This document shows, piece by piece, positions 63,847 to 64,000 of a stretch of DNA of 64,000 nt. Every line of letters starts with the position of its first letter. The first letter of the stretch is position 1. The position numbers and the translations under genes were made by a program. This DNA comes from Rhynchopus sp. YZ270_cl-10 (taxonomy: Eukaryota > Euglenozoa > Diplonemea > Diplonemida > Diplonemidae), in the NCBI GenBank assembly GCA_964035575.1, contig OZ037845.1, positions 1,488,001 to 1,552,000 of the forward strand, given 5' to 3'. The notes under the pieces are model-generated. The model was given only the letters and a program-made list of their open reading frames with translations, had not been told where the DNA came from and ran no database searches.

Positions 63847-64000
63847 GCGGAAACGCAAAAGACATACACGAAATGGTGGGCTACGATAGTTTTATGACGA
63901 TGGCGGAGTTTGAAGGGATGGTTCATGACCCGCAGACGATATTGGATCGTGCGGGGCAGTATTTGAATTATTTGGAGCAGCAGCAGCAGGCGCTGGAGGA
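63847..64000 (+). CDS. start of an unrecognised gene, cut by window end
   Basis: A GC-richer open frame runs to the window end. If an acceptor CAG at 63844-63846 is used, an exon reads GNAKDIHEMVGYDSFMTMAE and continues to a Gln-rich LEQQQQALE. If translation begins here, the ATG is at 63873. The end of the gene lies outside. The visible part is helical and suggests a coiled coil; the family is unknown. Confidence 0.5.

Overview
This window is nuclear DNA of a unicellular eukaryote. Coding exons are GC-rich and are separated by AT-rich spacers full of A and T homopolymers. Introns are short and GT-AG, usually starting GTATGT and ending in a CAG. The conserved genes are typical eukaryotic ones: Rh-type ammonium transporters, eIF4A and a MAP3K-like kinase. 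The lineage cannot be fixed from the sequence. A free-living protist fits, and no bacterial features (operons, Shine-Dalgarno sites) are seen.

Layout. At 1-6.3 kb are three Rh-type ammonium transporter genes in tandem; the first is cut by the window edge and nearly identical to the second, and the third is diverged. At 9.1-11.9 kb are two unrecognised proteins, one Pro/Gln-rich and one coiled-coil. From 13.5 to 41.1 kb lies a large eIF4A locus: five full-length four-exon genes, nearly identical even in their introns; six short intronless genes that keep only the first residues and the C-terminal RecA lobe; and one strongly diverged intronless paralogue that has lost every ATPase and helicase motif. 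The full genes carry a textbook box C/D snoRNA in intron 2 plus a second conserved structured unit, and two further copies of that unit stand outside any eIF4A gene at 42.8-43.25 kb. At 43.4-50.4 kb are a membrane-anchored methyltransferase, a small three-exon gene inside a terminal-inverted-repeat element, a double zinc-ribbon protein, and a large membrane protein with a cyclase-like domain, a TPR-like segment and a protein kinase.

From 50.4 kb to the end the sequence is mostly repeats: small inverted-repeat elements, a (TTC)n run, several minisatellites, and a 6.6-kb foldback-type element. Inside that element GTGAGAG satellites have expanded and a whole-looking tyrosine-recombinase retroelement (54626-59850) with split direct repeats has landed. 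A 159-bp copy of the same foldback element, without the expansion, lies at 44840-44998. hAT-like elements with 8-bp target duplications are at 30789-31720 and 62267-62896, and a TA-duplicating element with a long inner hairpin is at 25763-26800. The last bases start another gene.

Two dispersed structured-RNA-like families were found by reading the spacers. Family E (about 15 copies) is a short hairpin whose stem sequence changes but whose pairing is kept, followed by a tail close to TTCATCTTACAA; five copies cluster at 41.7-42.4 kb. Family R (3 copies) begins TAGCCTT and ends ATTGTCGAYAC, with a conserved hairpin layout. Together with the snoRNAs they suggest a region rich in small non-coding RNA genes or tiny mobile RNA-like elements.

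The strongest candidate for an undescribed system is the eIF4A locus. Intact helicases sit beside an array of C-lobe-only proteins with a shared 5' cassette and altered motif V, and beside a motif-less pseudo-helicase. Such proteins could compete with eIF4A for partners, but this is inference.
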